Source: Sulfurospirillum sp. (GTDB lineage Bacteria > Campylobacterota > Campylobacteria > Campylobacterales > Sulfurospirillaceae). From it: a stretch of DNA of 64,000 nt. The notes beneath the pieces are model-generated. The model ran no database searches and had not been told where the DNA came from. It saw only the letters and a list, made by a program, of their open reading frames with translations. The translations under genes and the position numbers were made by a program. Positions 26,057 to 35,164 of the stretch are shown piece by piece; the stretch's first letter is position 1; each line of letters opens with the position of its first letter. The stretch covers positions 186,001 to 250,000 of the forward strand of contig JACUTU010000002.1 in NCBI GenBank assembly GCA_014859685.1, given 5' to 3'.

Positions 26057-27502
26057 ATGCAAGAAAAATTAAAGATAGCTTTCATAGCTTCAGAGGTTGT
26101 GCCATTTGCTAAAACAGGTGGGCTTGCTGATGTGGCAGGAGCTTTACCAAAAGCGCTTAAAAAATTGGGGCATGAGATTATTGTGATTATGCCACGGTAT
26201 TATAAGATAGACAAGACACAACTTACAAAATTACCTGAACCTCTTGGTGTGCCGATGGGATCTATGGGTGAGCTTTGGGCGGCAGTTTATACTACGATGT
26301 TACCAAATAGCACAGTGCGTATTTATTTTATAGATTATGAACAGTATTTTGGCAGAAGTGGATTGTATGAGGAAAACAATATCTCTTTTGCAGACAATGG
26401 TGAACGGTTTGTTTTTTTTACAAAAGCGGCGATGCAACTTTGTAAAATGCTCTCTTTTGTGCCTGATATTTTTCACGCAAATGATTGGCATAGCGCAAGC
26501 GTTGCGATACTTGCAAAAACTAGATTTGTACATGATTTTGCACACGCAAAAACAGTTTTGACGATCCACAATATGCAGCATCAAGGTATTTTTCATAAAG
26601 GTTTGATGAATTTACTTGAGATAGGTTGGGAGCATTTTAATTCTTGCGAGTTTGAAAGTATGGGTGGACTCAATATGCTCAAAGGTGGCATCATGCACGC
26701 TGATGCTGTAACGACGGTCTCGAGTGGCTATGCAGCAGAAATTCAAACACCAGATTTTGGCTTTGGACTCGATGGACATCTTAGAGCGCATAGCCAAAAA
26801 ATATATGGCATTTTAAATGGTGTTGATTATGACGAATGGAATCCATCAAAAGATAAATATATCGCGAAAAATTTTGATGTGGATGCTATGAAGGGTAAAA
26901 ATGTGTGCAAGCGAGCATTGCAAAAACATTTTGGACTCAAACAAAAATACGGCGTACCTGTTATCGGATTTGTGGGCAGATTTGCAGAGCAAAAAGGCAT
27001 AGGACTTATCGCCTCGGTTATATCTGGCTTGCTAGATATGGATGTGCAGATTGTGATGCTAGGTGCTGGAGAAAAATGGGCCGAAGGATTTTTCTCACAC
27101 GAGGCATATCATCGAGAAAATTTTGGTTTACATGTAGGTTATAGCGAGGAATTGGCACATCAGATAGAAGCTGGTTGTGATCTGTTTTTGATGCCATCTC
27201 TCTTTGAGCCATGTGGACTCAATCAAATCTATAGTTTGCGTTATGGTACGCTACCGATCGTGCGTGCAACGGGTGGGCTTGATGATACGATAGAAAACTA
27301 TGATGCAAAAAACAATAGCGGCAATGGCTTTAAGTTTTATGAAGCTTCAAGTGATGCGCTGTACCATACTGTAAAATGGGCTTTAGATTTGTATTTTGGC
27401 GATAAAGAAGCATTTGAGCAGTTACGCACTCGTGCGATGCGTGCACATTTTAGCTGGGAAGATGCGGCGAAAAATTATGTGGAGGTGTATCGTGGCATAT
27501 GA
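26057..27502 (+). CDS. glgA: Glycogen/starch synthase, paralog 2
   Basis: The 481-residue GT5 glucan synthase starts KIAFIASEVVPFAKTGGLADVAGALP, the standard GlgA N-terminus. Further motifs are HANDWHSASVA, GGLNMLKGGI, GILNGVDYDEW, and MPSLFEPCGLNQIYSLRYG, which is closer to canonical GlgA than paralog 1. It transfers glucose from ADP-glucose to the growing chain. TGGGAG at 26045-26050 supports ATG 26057; an upstream in-frame ATG at 25979 lies inside the ROK gene and is rejected. Its last codons overlap the start of glgB. Confidence 0.94.
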   Translation: MQEKLKIAFIASEVVPFAKTGGLADVAGALPKALKKLGHEIIVIMPRYYKIDKTQLTKLPEPLGVPMGSMGELWAAVYTTMLPNSTVRIYFIDYEQYFGRSGLYEENNISFADNGERFVFFTKAAMQLCKMLSFVPDIFHANDWHSASVAILAKTRFVHDFAHAKTVLTIHNMQHQGIFHKGLMNLLEIGWEHFNSCEFESMGGLNMLKGGIMHADAVTTVSSGYAAEIQTPDFGFGLDGHLRAHSQKIYGILNGVDYDEWNPSKDKYIAKNFDVDAMKGKNVCKRALQKHFGLKQKYGVPVIGFVGRFAEQKGIGLIASVISGLLDMDVQIVMLGAGEKWAEGFFSHEAYHRENFGLHVGYSEELAHQIEAGCDLFLMPSLFEPCGLNQIYSLRYGTLPIVRATGGLDDTIENYDAKNNSGNGFKFYEASSDALYHTVKWALDLYFGDKEAFEQLRTRAMRAHFSWEDAAKNYVEVYRGI

Positions 27503-29411
27503 AATGTTACAAGGCGTAACGCTTTTTAGTGAGTTTGATATCTATCTTTTTAAGCAAGGTGTTCATTATAAACTTTACGAAAAACTAGGCGCTCACCTAC
27601 ATGTAAGCGATGGAAGAAGTGGCGTGTATTTTGCTACTTGGGCGCCAAATGCTACTAGTGTTTCGGTAATCGCAGATTTTAACCATTTTGATATTTCAGC
27701 TCATCCTTTGCAAAAAAGAGCAGATGATTCGGGTATTTGGGAGGGATTTGTATGCGATGTAAACGCGGGCGCGGTTTATAAATACTTTATCGATTCACCC
27801 AATCCGCACACTTCAAAACAAAAAGCTGATCCGTACGCATTTTTTGCAGAAGTTGCACCAAATTCTGGCTCACGCGTTTGGGATGTGCAAAATTATGCGT
27901 GGAATGATGCTAGTTGGATGAAAAATCGCAAAAAAAATAATTCACACAAAAGTCCTATCAGTATTTATGAGGTGCATCTAGGCTCTTGGCGAAGAAAAGT
28001 AGAAGAGAATAATCGGTTTTTAAATTATATTGAAATAGCGTATGAATTAAGTAGCTACGCAAAAGAGATGGGCTTCACACATGTAGAGCTTTTACCGATC
28101 ACGGAGTATCCATTTGAAGGCTCATGGGGATATCAAACAACGGGATATTTTGCACCAACCGCTCGTTATGGAACGGCTGAGCAGATGCAAGAATTTATTG
28201 ATATTTTGCACCAAAATGGCATCGGCGTTATACTTGATTGGGTGCCGTCGCATTTTGTAACTGACGGGCATGGTTTAAGCAATTTTGATGGCAGTTGCTT
28301 ATATGAACATAAAGATCCTAAAAGGGGTTATCACCCGCAGTGGAAAAGTGCAATTTTTAATTATGATCGCAATGAAGTGCGGGCATTTTTGATAAATTCT
28401 GCACTATTTTGGCTTGAGATGTATCATTTTGATGGTATTCGTGTGGACGCTGTTGCTTCTATGCTGTATCTTGATTATGCGAGAGAAGAGGGTGAATGGA
28501 TACCAAATGAAGATGGCAGCAATGTAAACCGCGGTGCTGTACAATTTCTCAAAGAACTCAATAGTGCTGCTTATGGGGTACATAAAGATATCATAATGTT
28601 TGCTGAAGAATCCACAAACTATTCGATGGTAACCCGACTCGTAAGCGATGGCGGACTTGGATTTGGCTACAAATGGAATATGGGCTGGATGCACGACATA
28701 CTCAAATATATGAAACAAGAGCCTATCGCAAGACAACACCACCATGATGATTTAACCTTTAGCTTTGTTTACATGTACAATGAAAATTACATCTTACCAC
28801 TTAGCCATGATGAAGTGGTGCATATGAAAGGCTCTCTTATCGGCAAAATGCCAGGTGATTATGCGAAAAAATTTGCAAATTTGCGTGCAATGTTTGCTTT
28901 GATGTTTGCACATCCTGGGAAAAAACTGTTGTTTATGGGTGCAGAATTTGCTCAATTTGCAGAGTGGGCGTATGATCGAAGCCTTGATTGGCATTTGCTT
29001 GATTATGAGAGCCACAAAGGGGTGCAAAAGTGCATACAAACACTTAACCACATGTATGCAAATGAGCCTTGTTTGCACAAAAACGATGTCCTTAGTAGCG
29101 GCTTTGAGTGGATTCATGAAAATGACTGTAACGCCAATGTTATCTCATTTATCAGAAAAGGCACAACCAAAGACAAACCCCTCATCGTAGTGTGTAATTT
29201 TGCAGACAAAGAGCATATCGGCTACGAATTAGGACTGCCAACCAAAGGTGAATATAAAGAGATTTTTAATTCCCAATCAACTCAATTTGGCGGGTATGTA
29301 GCTATAAGCCAAGATCCCATAAAAACCCAAAACCAACCCTGCCACGGTCGCAAAAATATGCTCAAATGCAACTTGCCAGCCTTAAGCGTAGTGTATTTGA
29401 AAAAGATTTGA
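27492..29411 (+). CDS. glgB: 1,4-alpha-glucan branching enzyme (GH13)
   Basis: The 639-residue protein has an N-terminal CBM48 domain (YFATWAPNATSVSVIADFN) and a GH13 catalytic barrel. The motifs are DWVPSHF, DGIRVDAVASML (nucleophile Asp), AEEST (acid/base Glu) and LSHDEVV. GlgB cuts alpha-1,4 chains and makes alpha-1,6 branches in glycogen. GTG 27492 is chosen as start because GGAGGTG lies at 27481-27487. The start overlaps the glgA stop by 11 bp. It is the last gene of the alpha-glucan operon; no terminator hairpin is evident in the 200 bp after it. Confidence 0.96.
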   Translation: MAYEMLQGVTLFSEFDIYLFKQGVHYKLYEKLGAHLHVSDGRSGVYFATWAPNATSVSVIADFNHFDISAHPLQKRADDSGIWEGFVCDVNAGAVYKYFIDSPNPHTSKQKADPYAFFAEVAPNSGSRVWDVQNYAWNDASWMKNRKKNNSHKSPISIYEVHLGSWRRKVEENNRFLNYIEIAYELSSYAKEMGFTHVELLPITEYPFEGSWGYQTTGYFAPTARYGTAEQMQEFIDILHQNGIGVILDWVPSHFVTDGHGLSNFDGSCLYEHKDPKRGYHPQWKSAIFNYDRNEVRAFLINSALFWLEMYHFDGIRVDAVASMLYLDYAREEGEWIPNEDGSNVNRGAVQFLKELNSAAYGVHKDIIMFAEESTNYSMVTRLVSDGGLGFGYKWNMGWMHDILKYMKQEPIARQHHHDDLTFSFVYMYNENYILPLSHDEVVHMKGSLIGKMPGDYAKKFANLRAMFALMFAHPGKKLLFMGAEFAQFAEWAYDRSLDWHLLDYESHKGVQKCIQTLNHMYANEPCLHKNDVLSSGFEWIHENDCNANVISFIRKGTTKDKPLIVVCNFADKEHIGYELGLPTKGEYKEIFNSQSTQFGGYVAISQDPIKTQNQPCHGRKNMLKCNLPALSVVYLKKI

Positions 29412-29569
29412 GTTTTTGAAGTTTCTATCTAGTTTGTTGCCATTGGATATGTGATTGTGTGGGTTATCATAACAATCAAAAACACAATGAATTCTTGCGC
29501 CATTTTTACTCAATTTAAATTTAAATTTTATATTTAATTATTTTTTTATCATTTTTTTTAAAATCAGAC

Positions 29570-29575
29570 TATAAT
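29570..29575 (+). promoter_or_regulatory. Probable promoter of the lipoprotein gene
   Basis: TATAAT at 29570-29575 lies in a very AT-rich stretch (29512-29600) with T-runs upstream at 10-base spacing. This is the usual sigma-70 promoter style of Campylobacterota, which lacks a clear -35 box. It is 40 bases before the lipoprotein ATG, and TAGGAGG sits close to that start. Confidence 0.55.
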
Positions 29576-29615
29576 TATATGAAGTATATATCTATGAATT
29601 TATAGGAGGATTTTT

Positions 29616-30182
29616 ATGTATGGTAAACTTTTTTCACTCTTTGTATTTCTTTCTTTGTCTGTTTTTTTCAGTGGGTGTTCTAGCGATGAAGTTCCAACTC
29701 CAAAGCTCTACGCACAAGGAGGATTCAGTACTTTTACCCTTCCTGAAGATACAGAAACTAGTCTTATCAAAGATCCAAGCAGTATGATAAAGTTTTGTGG
29801 CGCACGGGAAAGTGATGCTGTGAGTGCTAAACAAAATGGTTTTTCGCTAGGTTTTGGTATTGGAGGTGCTCAAGAATCTGTTGGTGCAACAAACGGCGGT
29901 GGCGCACTCTCTTTAGGTGGACGCGATCCGTTGGTGCTTATAACGCGTGAATTTCTGTACCGTGTTTGTGAACTCTCTTTAAATCACAATTTAAACAAAC
30001 AAGAAACGATTGAATTATACAAGTACTTTATCGAAAAGCTACTTGTTATGGCACCGCTTACAAAAGCAGATGGTGCTGCTTCTGCTGGTATCGCGCCCGT
30101 TGCTCCCACAAGCAGTGAGAAAAGTTCTAAAAGTAAAGATGATACAAAGGATGATATCTTTGATGATAAAAGCGGGTTTTAA
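29616..30182 (+). CDS. Lipoprotein of unknown function
   Basis: The 188-residue product has a lipoprotein signal peptide ending in the lipobox VFFSGC (Cys about residue 21), followed by SSDEVPTPK. The central part is glycine-rich (FSLGFGIGGAQESVGATNGGG), then a helical segment EFLYRVCELSLNHNLN. The C-terminal ~35 residues are low-complexity (SSEKSSKSKDDTKDDIFDD). The strong TAGGAGG before the ATG and a good promoter suggest substantial expression. It has no recognised family. A second exported protein follows after 50 bp, so the two are likely co-expressed and may act together at the cell envelope. Their position between the glycogen cluster and the Entner-Doudoroff operon may be chance. Confidence 0.8.
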   Translation: MYGKLFSLFVFLSLSVFFSGCSSDEVPTPKLYAQGGFSTFTLPEDTETSLIKDPSSMIKFCGARESDAVSAKQNGFSLGFGIGGAQESVGATNGGGALSLGGRDPLVLITREFLYRVCELSLNHNLNKQETIELYKYFIEKLLVMAPLTKADGAASAGIAPVAPTSSEKSSKSKDDTKDDIFDDKSGF

Positions 30183-30232
30183 TGGTGTTCTTCGGAGCAG
30201 TTTTGTATATTTTATAGATAAAGGAAAAACAG

Positions 30233-31570
30233 ATGAAACGAACCATATTTAAATTCTGTTGCATTTTATGCCTCATCAGCTCTTTTGCGTATGCACAAAG
30301 CGATGCTACTTTTTTGGAAGCTGTGCATAAACTATTTGATCAAGAAAAAGTTTTTCAAGTTGAATCCAAACGACTCATGAAAAACACACAAGAGATTGAT
30401 CATGCTCTTATCAATTTTGAAACGCTACTCAATGCTGAACATAAAACAACACAAGCACTTATTACTTTAGATACAGCGCTTGGAACAATTGAAAAAGTTC
30501 TCGTTATAGCTGAACTAGTTCCTCAAACTAAAGAAGAAGCTCAAATACTCAAAAAAAATATCGCAATTGTGCATAAGCCTGTTGCAACTGCGGCAAAAAA
30601 GATGTCTCAAATAGATGCCAAGATTGTTCCGTTGCAAAAAGCTACTCACAAAACTGAAAAAGTAACTTCCGCTCTTGTAAAAGTAGAAACAGGATTTCGC
30701 GAAATGAGTCTTCGCTATTTTGATGCAGTTGGTTTGGTTGCGCAGTGTGAACACGATGATACAATTTTAGGTATTGTAAACCATTCATATGTAGTGTATG
30801 TGGGCATTGATAAAGAGGTCAATCATATCAATAATACTTATGATAATATCAAGCATATTCCACAAAAAAGTCTGCACGCTTTGAGTGTAGAATTTGAAAA
30901 ATTAGCAAAATTGGAAGCACCATTGCTCAATTTGCATAAAAAACTTGTGCCACTTTATCACGCACTCAACGACTTAGAACATGTTCTAAATCAACACATC
31001 GGAGTAAAACCAGCTTATCCATGTGGGGTAAAAACTTGTCATCATGAAGTATCCTATCCATGTGGGGTAAAAAAATGTAAAAAATTGGGTGCATCTTATC
31101 CGTGTGGTGTAAAAACTTGCACAAAAAAAGCTCCTTATCCATGTGGGGTAAAAACTTGTCATGTCGAGATCTCTGTCTCAGTTGCAGATGCAATCAAAGG
31201 GGCGGATATGATCGAACATAAAATTGAGTCAAGTGTAAGTTCATTTGTTTACAAGGCTTTAAAGGAAGTAGGATTGGGGTCTATCGTAAAAGATCTTGAA
31301 CATCAAGCACAAAACCTTCTCAAACCAGTTTTAAAAAAGCTCAATCTCTCCATCGATACATCTTTGCCATCTTTAGATATCAATCTTAATTTAGCAATGA
31401 TTGAAGCGGGAATTGCTGATCTGGAAAAATTTGAAAATGAACTCATTAAGTTAGGAAAAATCCTTGACATGCAAAGTCCTACTTTTGCACCATACACGCA
31501 AAAACTTGAAGTTCTCAACGCAGATATCAAAGCAGTATTAGGTTCACCGCGTTGTAAAAATATAAAGTAA
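30233..31570 (+). CDS. Exported coiled-coil protein with four YPCGVKxC repeats
   Basis: The 445-residue protein has a Sec signal peptide (FCCILCLISSFAYAQ). Residues ~25-250 are predicted helical/coiled coil, rich in Ala, Lys and Glu. Residues 262-310 hold four units beginning YPCGVKTC, YPCGVKKC, YPCGVKTC and YPCGVKTC at 13-14-residue spacing. The rest (about 320-445) is again helical. Units 1 and 4 read CGVKTCH, a C-x4-C-H pattern known as a heme site in some multiheme cytochromes; units 2 and 3 lack the His. Metal binding or disulfide formation are alternatives. AAAGGAAAAAC precedes the ATG. No family is recognised, so the function is unknown. Confidence 0.82.
   Translation: MKRTIFKFCCILCLISSFAYAQSDATFLEAVHKLFDQEKVFQVESKRLMKNTQEIDHALINFETLLNAEHKTTQALITLDTALGTIEKVLVIAELVPQTKEEAQILKKNIAIVHKPVATAAKKMSQIDAKIVPLQKATHKTEKVTSALVKVETGFREMSLRYFDAVGLVAQCEHDDTILGIVNHSYVVYVGIDKEVNHINNTYDNIKHIPQKSLHALSVEFEKLAKLEAPLLNLHKKLVPLYHALNDLEHVLNQHIGVKPAYPCGVKTCHHEVSYPCGVKKCKKLGASYPCGVKTCTKKAPYPCGVKTCHVEISVSVADAIKGADMIEHKIESSVSSFVYKALKEVGLGSIVKDLEHQAQNLLKPVLKKLNLSIDTSLPSLDINLNLAMIEAGIADLEKFENELIKLGKILDMQSPTFAPYTQKLEVLNADIKAVLGSPRCKNIK
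31016..31159 (+). repeat. Four in-frame DNA repeats coding YPCGVKxC
   Basis: Units start at 31016, 31055, 31097 and 31136 (spacing 39, 42, 39 bp). Units 1 and 4 share the same 24 bases, beginning TATCCATGTGGGGTAAAAAC; unit 2 differs at a few bases and unit 3 uses synonymous changes. Near-identity at DNA level suggests recent or ongoing copying within the gene. Confidence 0.92.
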
Positions 31571-31636
31571 TTTTTTTGAAGATTCTCAAGATGTTGGACC
31601 CGCTAAATCTGAGACTTCAAGAACAAAAAGTATCAA

Positions 31637-31670
31637 ATTGCTTTACATGTAAGCTTACATGTAAAGCAAT
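31637..31670. terminator. Perfect 34-bp palindrome between convergent genes
   Basis: ATTGCTTTACATGTAAG is followed directly by its exact reverse complement. It holds two copies of the iterated palindrome TTACATGTAA. It lies between the stop of the YPCGVK gene (31570) and the stop of pgi (31682, minus), so it probably ends transcription in both directions. Short T-runs occur beyond each side but not immediately. Confidence 0.6.
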
Positions 31671-31681
31671 CCTTGGTTGTT

Positions 31682-32884
31682 TTATCGCATCAATTTTTGT
31701 TTTAAGATGATCTTTCCTGCTTCAACGCCGGGTTGGTTGTAGGTATTGATACCCAATAGCTTACCTACTAAAGAAGTGAGAATTTCGAAGCTGAACATTA
31801 ATTTTGCTAGATTGTATGCGTCAATTTTCTCAATCACGATCATATCGCATGGGATATCTTTGAGGTCTGTGATGGCTTGCATAGTTGCATCTGCTTGGTG
31901 ATTGATGAGTTCACTAAATGCTAAGCCATTAAGCATATCAAGTTCCTCGAGTCCCTCAAGAGAAGTGTGCGGTATCGCACTTTTGTCTCCAAAATCTTTT
32001 ATCTTGATAAATGTAACTGTCTTATCTCGCTTACCCTCCATGATGAGTTGCAAAAAGGAGTGCTGATCAACAGGTCCTTGGATGCCTATTGGAGTGAGTC
32101 CTTTGTGTTTTTTGGCACTGTCGATTTTTCCTAAACTTTCTCCCCACAATTGCACAAACCATTTGTTAAATCCATCAAATAGTATAGAATAACTAAAGAT
32201 AACATTGATGCTGTATTCGTGTGAATTTTCTGCGATAAACCTTGCTTTGTTTACGAGCGGTGTAAATGTTTCGCCTTGCGTAAAGAATGTGTTATAAAAA
32301 TCTTTACAGCCTGCAAGCAAGTCATCTATATCGATACCAACAATAGCCAAAGGCACGAGTCCTACGGTGCTAAATACAGAAAATCTTCCACCAACGGATT
32401 TTGGAATTTCAAAAGAGTTGATACCATTTTTTGTAGCAAATATTTGGAGTTTGCTATCGCTTTCTGTGATAACTAAAGAGTTTTTGTTGTCGATATGTAC
32501 TTTTGTGCTGAGGTATTTAAAAATCGTTACCGTCTCGGTTGTTGTGCCTGATTTGCTGATCACGATAAAAAGTGTATCGGCTAGATCAATGCTTGCTATG
32601 CGGCCATTTATATCGATAGGATCGGTTGATTCAAAAAAGATGAGTTCTTTTTCAAAATGATTTGTTTTGCGTAAAAAATCATATATTGCCAAAGTTCCGA
32701 GATTGCTACCGCCAATGCCGATAACGGCGATATATTTTTGTGTAACTTGTTTTGCATACTTTTTTATCTGGGATACATCAGCAAAAGGCAGGCGATAATA
32801 CCCGATTTGTTCTTGTTCCTGTTTTAAACTCTCAAGGAGTTCAACATCGCTTTGTCTTGGTGTGTAATTGTTTGAATAACTCAT
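31682..32884 (-). CDS. pgi: Glucose-6-phosphate isomerase
   Basis: This is a 400-residue enzyme, the short form typical of Campylobacter (about 406) rather than the 549-residue E. coli type. Motifs are VIGIGGSNLGT, VISKSGTTTET, GGRFSVFSTVGL, and near the C-terminus QPGVEAGKI with a conserved catalytic Lys region. It interconverts glucose 6-phosphate and fructose 6-phosphate, linking the Entner-Doudoroff operon to gluconeogenesis and glycogen. The start at 32884 (MSYSNNY) follows AAGGA; an upstream extension to 33028 overlaps pgm and is rejected. It is the last gene of the operon, 10 bp after pgm. Confidence 0.95.
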   Translation of the reverse strand: MSYSNNYTPRQSDVELLESLKQEQEQIGYYRLPFADVSQIKKYAKQVTQKYIAVIGIGGSNLGTLAIYDFLRKTNHFEKELIFFESTDPIDINGRIASIDLADTLFIVISKSGTTTETVTIFKYLSTKVHIDNKNSLVITESDSKLQIFATKNGINSFEIPKSVGGRFSVFSTVGLVPLAIVGIDIDDLLAGCKDFYNTFFTQGETFTPLVNKARFIAENSHEYSINVIFSYSILFDGFNKWFVQLWGESLGKIDSAKKHKGLTPIGIQGPVDQHSFLQLIMEGKRDKTVTFIKIKDFGDKSAIPHTSLEGLEELDMLNGLAFSELINHQADATMQAITDLKDIPCDMIVIEKIDAYNLAKLMFSFEILTSLVGKLLGINTYNQPGVEAGKIILKQKLMR

Positions 32885-32894
32885 GGTTTTCCTT

Positions 32895-34529
32895 TTATAA
32901 AATTGCTTGTGAGACGATCTGTTGTGCCTCTTTTTGAATCTGTGCGAGATGTTCGCTTGAGATGAAACTTTCTGCATAGATTTTGTATATATCCTCAGTT
33001 CCGGATGGTCTAGCTGCAAACCAGCCATTTTGAGAACAAACTTTGATGCCCCCTATGGGCGCGTCATTTCCTGCTGCGTTTGAAAAAATATGTTCTATCT
33101 TTTCACCCGCAAGTGTTGTGCTTTGTATGTCTTGTGGCTTGAGATTTTTGAGTTTTGCTTTTTGTTCGCTTGTGGCAACGGCGTCAATTCTGGCGTAAAA
33201 AGCTTTGCCGAATTTCTTTTCAAATTCTTGGTAGATGAGTGCAGGATCTTTTTGCATTACAGCGGTGATCTCAGCGGCCAAAAGATTTAAGATGATGCCG
33301 TCCTTGTCAGTTGACCACGCACTCCCATCAAAGCGTAAAAAAGAAGCTCCAGCGCTTTCTTCTCCGCCGAATCCCAAAAATCCACTATGCAAACCCTCTA
33401 CAAACCATTTAAATCCCACAGGCACTTCGTAAAGGTTTCTGCCCATATCGCTTATGACTCTATCGATCATCGAACTTGAAACTAAAGTTTTGCCGATAGC
33501 ACTATCTGCGCTCCATTTTGTTCTGGTGCGTAAAAGATACCAAATAGCAACACTGAGATAATGGTTTGGATTCATAAGTCCTGCACTTGGAGTGACTATG
33601 CCGTGTCTATCAAAATCAGGGTCATTGGCAAAAGCAAGATCAAAGTTGTCTTTGAGTGCCACAAGTGAATGCATCGCATATGGCGAGGAACAATCCATGC
33701 GGATTTTACCATCATGGTCACAGCACATAAATGAAAAAGTTGGATCGGTGTATTGGTTGGTGATAGCTAAATCAAGTCCATAAACCTCATTGATCTTTTG
33801 ATACACTGCAATGCCAGATCCGCCTAGAGGATCAACAGCTAATTTTAAACCAGCATTTTTAATAGCTTCGATGTTTATAATCTGTGGCAATTGCGCTACA
33901 TACGGTGTTACAAAATCAAACTCTTGTACAAAACCGCTCTGCATTGCTTCTTGGAGTGAAACTCTTTTGACATCTTGCAAGTTGTTTGCGATGATTTCAT
34001 TGGCGCGTTTTTCTATGATTGAGGTTACATCTGTATCGGCAGGACCACCATTTGGGGTATTGTACTTAAAACCGCCATCACTTGGGGGATTGTGTGATGG
34101 GGTTATGACAACGCCATCACTCGTAAGTTTAGAAGTTTTGTTAGCTTCAAGGATAGTAAAAGAGATGAGCGGTGTTGGAGTGTAACCGTCGTTTAAGGCA
34201 ATCTTACATGTAACCTCATTGGCTGCAAAAACTTCCAAAGCACTCATCTGAGCAGGAGCTGAGAGTGCGTGTGTGTCTTTGCCTATAAATAGGGTTCCTG
34301 TTATATTGTTTTCTTTACGATATTCGCATAATGCTTGTGAAATAGCTAGGATGTGTGTTTGATTGAATGATTTTTTGAGTGCATTTCCTCTGTGCCCAGA
34401 TGTACCAAAACTTACCTGTTGTGTTTTGTTTTTGCAATCTGGTGTGAGGGTAAAATAAGCACTGATGAGATTTGGAATATTTTCAAGGATCTCTTTTGGT
34501 GCCACCTTTGATGCAAATGAATGGATCAT
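32895..34529 (-). CDS. pgm: Phosphoglucomutase (alpha-D-glucose phosphate-specific)
   Basis: The 544-residue enzyme matches the E. coli Pgm type. FGTSGHRG is near the N-terminus, VVITPSHNPPSDGG carries the catalytic phosphoserine, DPDFDRHG binds Mg, and GGEESAGASF recognises the substrate. It converts glucose 1-phosphate (from glycogen phosphorolysis) to glucose 6-phosphate and back, so it connects the glycogen cluster with zwf. Its ATG overlaps the eda TGA (ATGA). Unlike the mutase-like domain at 16318-18822, all motifs are intact here. Confidence 0.96.
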   Translation of the reverse strand: MIHSFASKVAPKEILENIPNLISAYFTLTPDCKNKTQQVSFGTSGHRGNALKKSFNQTHILAISQALCEYRKENNITGTLFIGKDTHALSAPAQMSALEVFAANEVTCKIALNDGYTPTPLISFTILEANKTSKLTSDGVVITPSHNPPSDGGFKYNTPNGGPADTDVTSIIEKRANEIIANNLQDVKRVSLQEAMQSGFVQEFDFVTPYVAQLPQIINIEAIKNAGLKLAVDPLGGSGIAVYQKINEVYGLDLAITNQYTDPTFSFMCCDHDGKIRMDCSSPYAMHSLVALKDNFDLAFANDPDFDRHGIVTPSAGLMNPNHYLSVAIWYLLRTRTKWSADSAIGKTLVSSSMIDRVISDMGRNLYEVPVGFKWFVEGLHSGFLGFGGEESAGASFLRFDGSAWSTDKDGIILNLLAAEITAVMQKDPALIYQEFEKKFGKAFYARIDAVATSEQKAKLKNLKPQDIQSTTLAGEKIEHIFSNAAGNDAPIGGIKVCSQNGWFAARPSGTEDIYKIYAESFISSEHLAQIQKEAQQIVSQAIL

Positions 34530-35164
34530 AACTCGCCTCCTTTTTTGAGAGATTGTAGGGATTGTTTACATAATTTTGTGATGGTATCAAATTCTTTGTT
34601 GGCGATAAGTTTTGTATCACTAAGCCAAGTACCACCTACGGCTAAAACATTGCTAAGAGCTAGAAAATCGTGCATATTTTCCATCTTTACGCCCCCTGTT
34701 GGGCAAAATTTTACATCTCCAAAAGGTCCAGCAAATGCCTTGAGTAAAGCAACACCACCTAGAGCCGAGGCCGGAAAAAGTTTGCAGTTATAAATCCCAG
34801 CACTCATCGCAAGCATAATTTCGCTAGCACTCGCAACGCCAGGGATAAAAGGGTATGCTGTTTTTGCTGCGACATCAAGTAACTCTAATGAAATTCCTGG
34901 AGAGAAAACAAACTTTGCTCCCGCATCGATAGCTTGTCTAAATTGCAAGGCATTGCATACAGTTCCAGCACCTAGATACATGTGAGGTACCTCTTTTGCG
35001 ATGAGTTCCATAGCTTCAAGTGCGCAGGGTGTTCGAAGGGTTAATTCTAAGATGTGAATGCCACCATCATATAAAGCTTGTGCCAATGCAACGGCATCAT
35101 TTTTATCACTAAGACTTACCACTGGTATGATCGGTGATATACTCATAATCTCTCGTGCGTTCAT
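34526..35164 (-). CDS. eda: 2-keto-3-deoxy-6-phosphogluconate aldolase
   Basis: This is a 212-residue class I aldolase. HILELTLRTP supplies the catalytic Glu, YLGAGTV and FVFSPG follow, and CKLFPAS carries the Schiff-base Lys; PTGGV is the phosphate-binding loop. It splits KDPG to pyruvate and glyceraldehyde 3-phosphate. The start at 35164 (MNAREIM) is preceded by GAGAGGAAAG and overlaps the edd stop (ATGA). The longer frame to 35197 is not needed. Confidence 0.96.
   Translation of the reverse strand: MNAREIMSISPIIPVVSLSDKNDAVALAQALYDGGIHILELTLRTPCALEAMELIAKEVPHMYLGAGTVCNALQFRQAIDAGAKFVFSPGISLELLDVAAKTAYPFIPGVASASEIMLAMSAGIYNCKLFPASALGGVALLKAFAGPFGDVKFCPTGGVKMENMHDFLALSNVLAVGGTWLSDTKLIANKEFDTITKLCKQSLQSLKKGGEL

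Noticed and set aside
31016-31159. Repeat array considered as a CRISPR
   Set aside because: The spacing is 39-42 bp with 24-bp repeats, but it is in frame in a protein and the spacers are short coding linkers; no cas genes are nearby.
14392-31570. The whole alpha-glucan block as a polysaccharide-utilisation locus for external glucans
   Set aside because: No exported glucan enzyme or SusC/D-like or ABC sugar importer is present; the GH57 enzymes lack signal peptides, so internal glycogen is the likely substrate.
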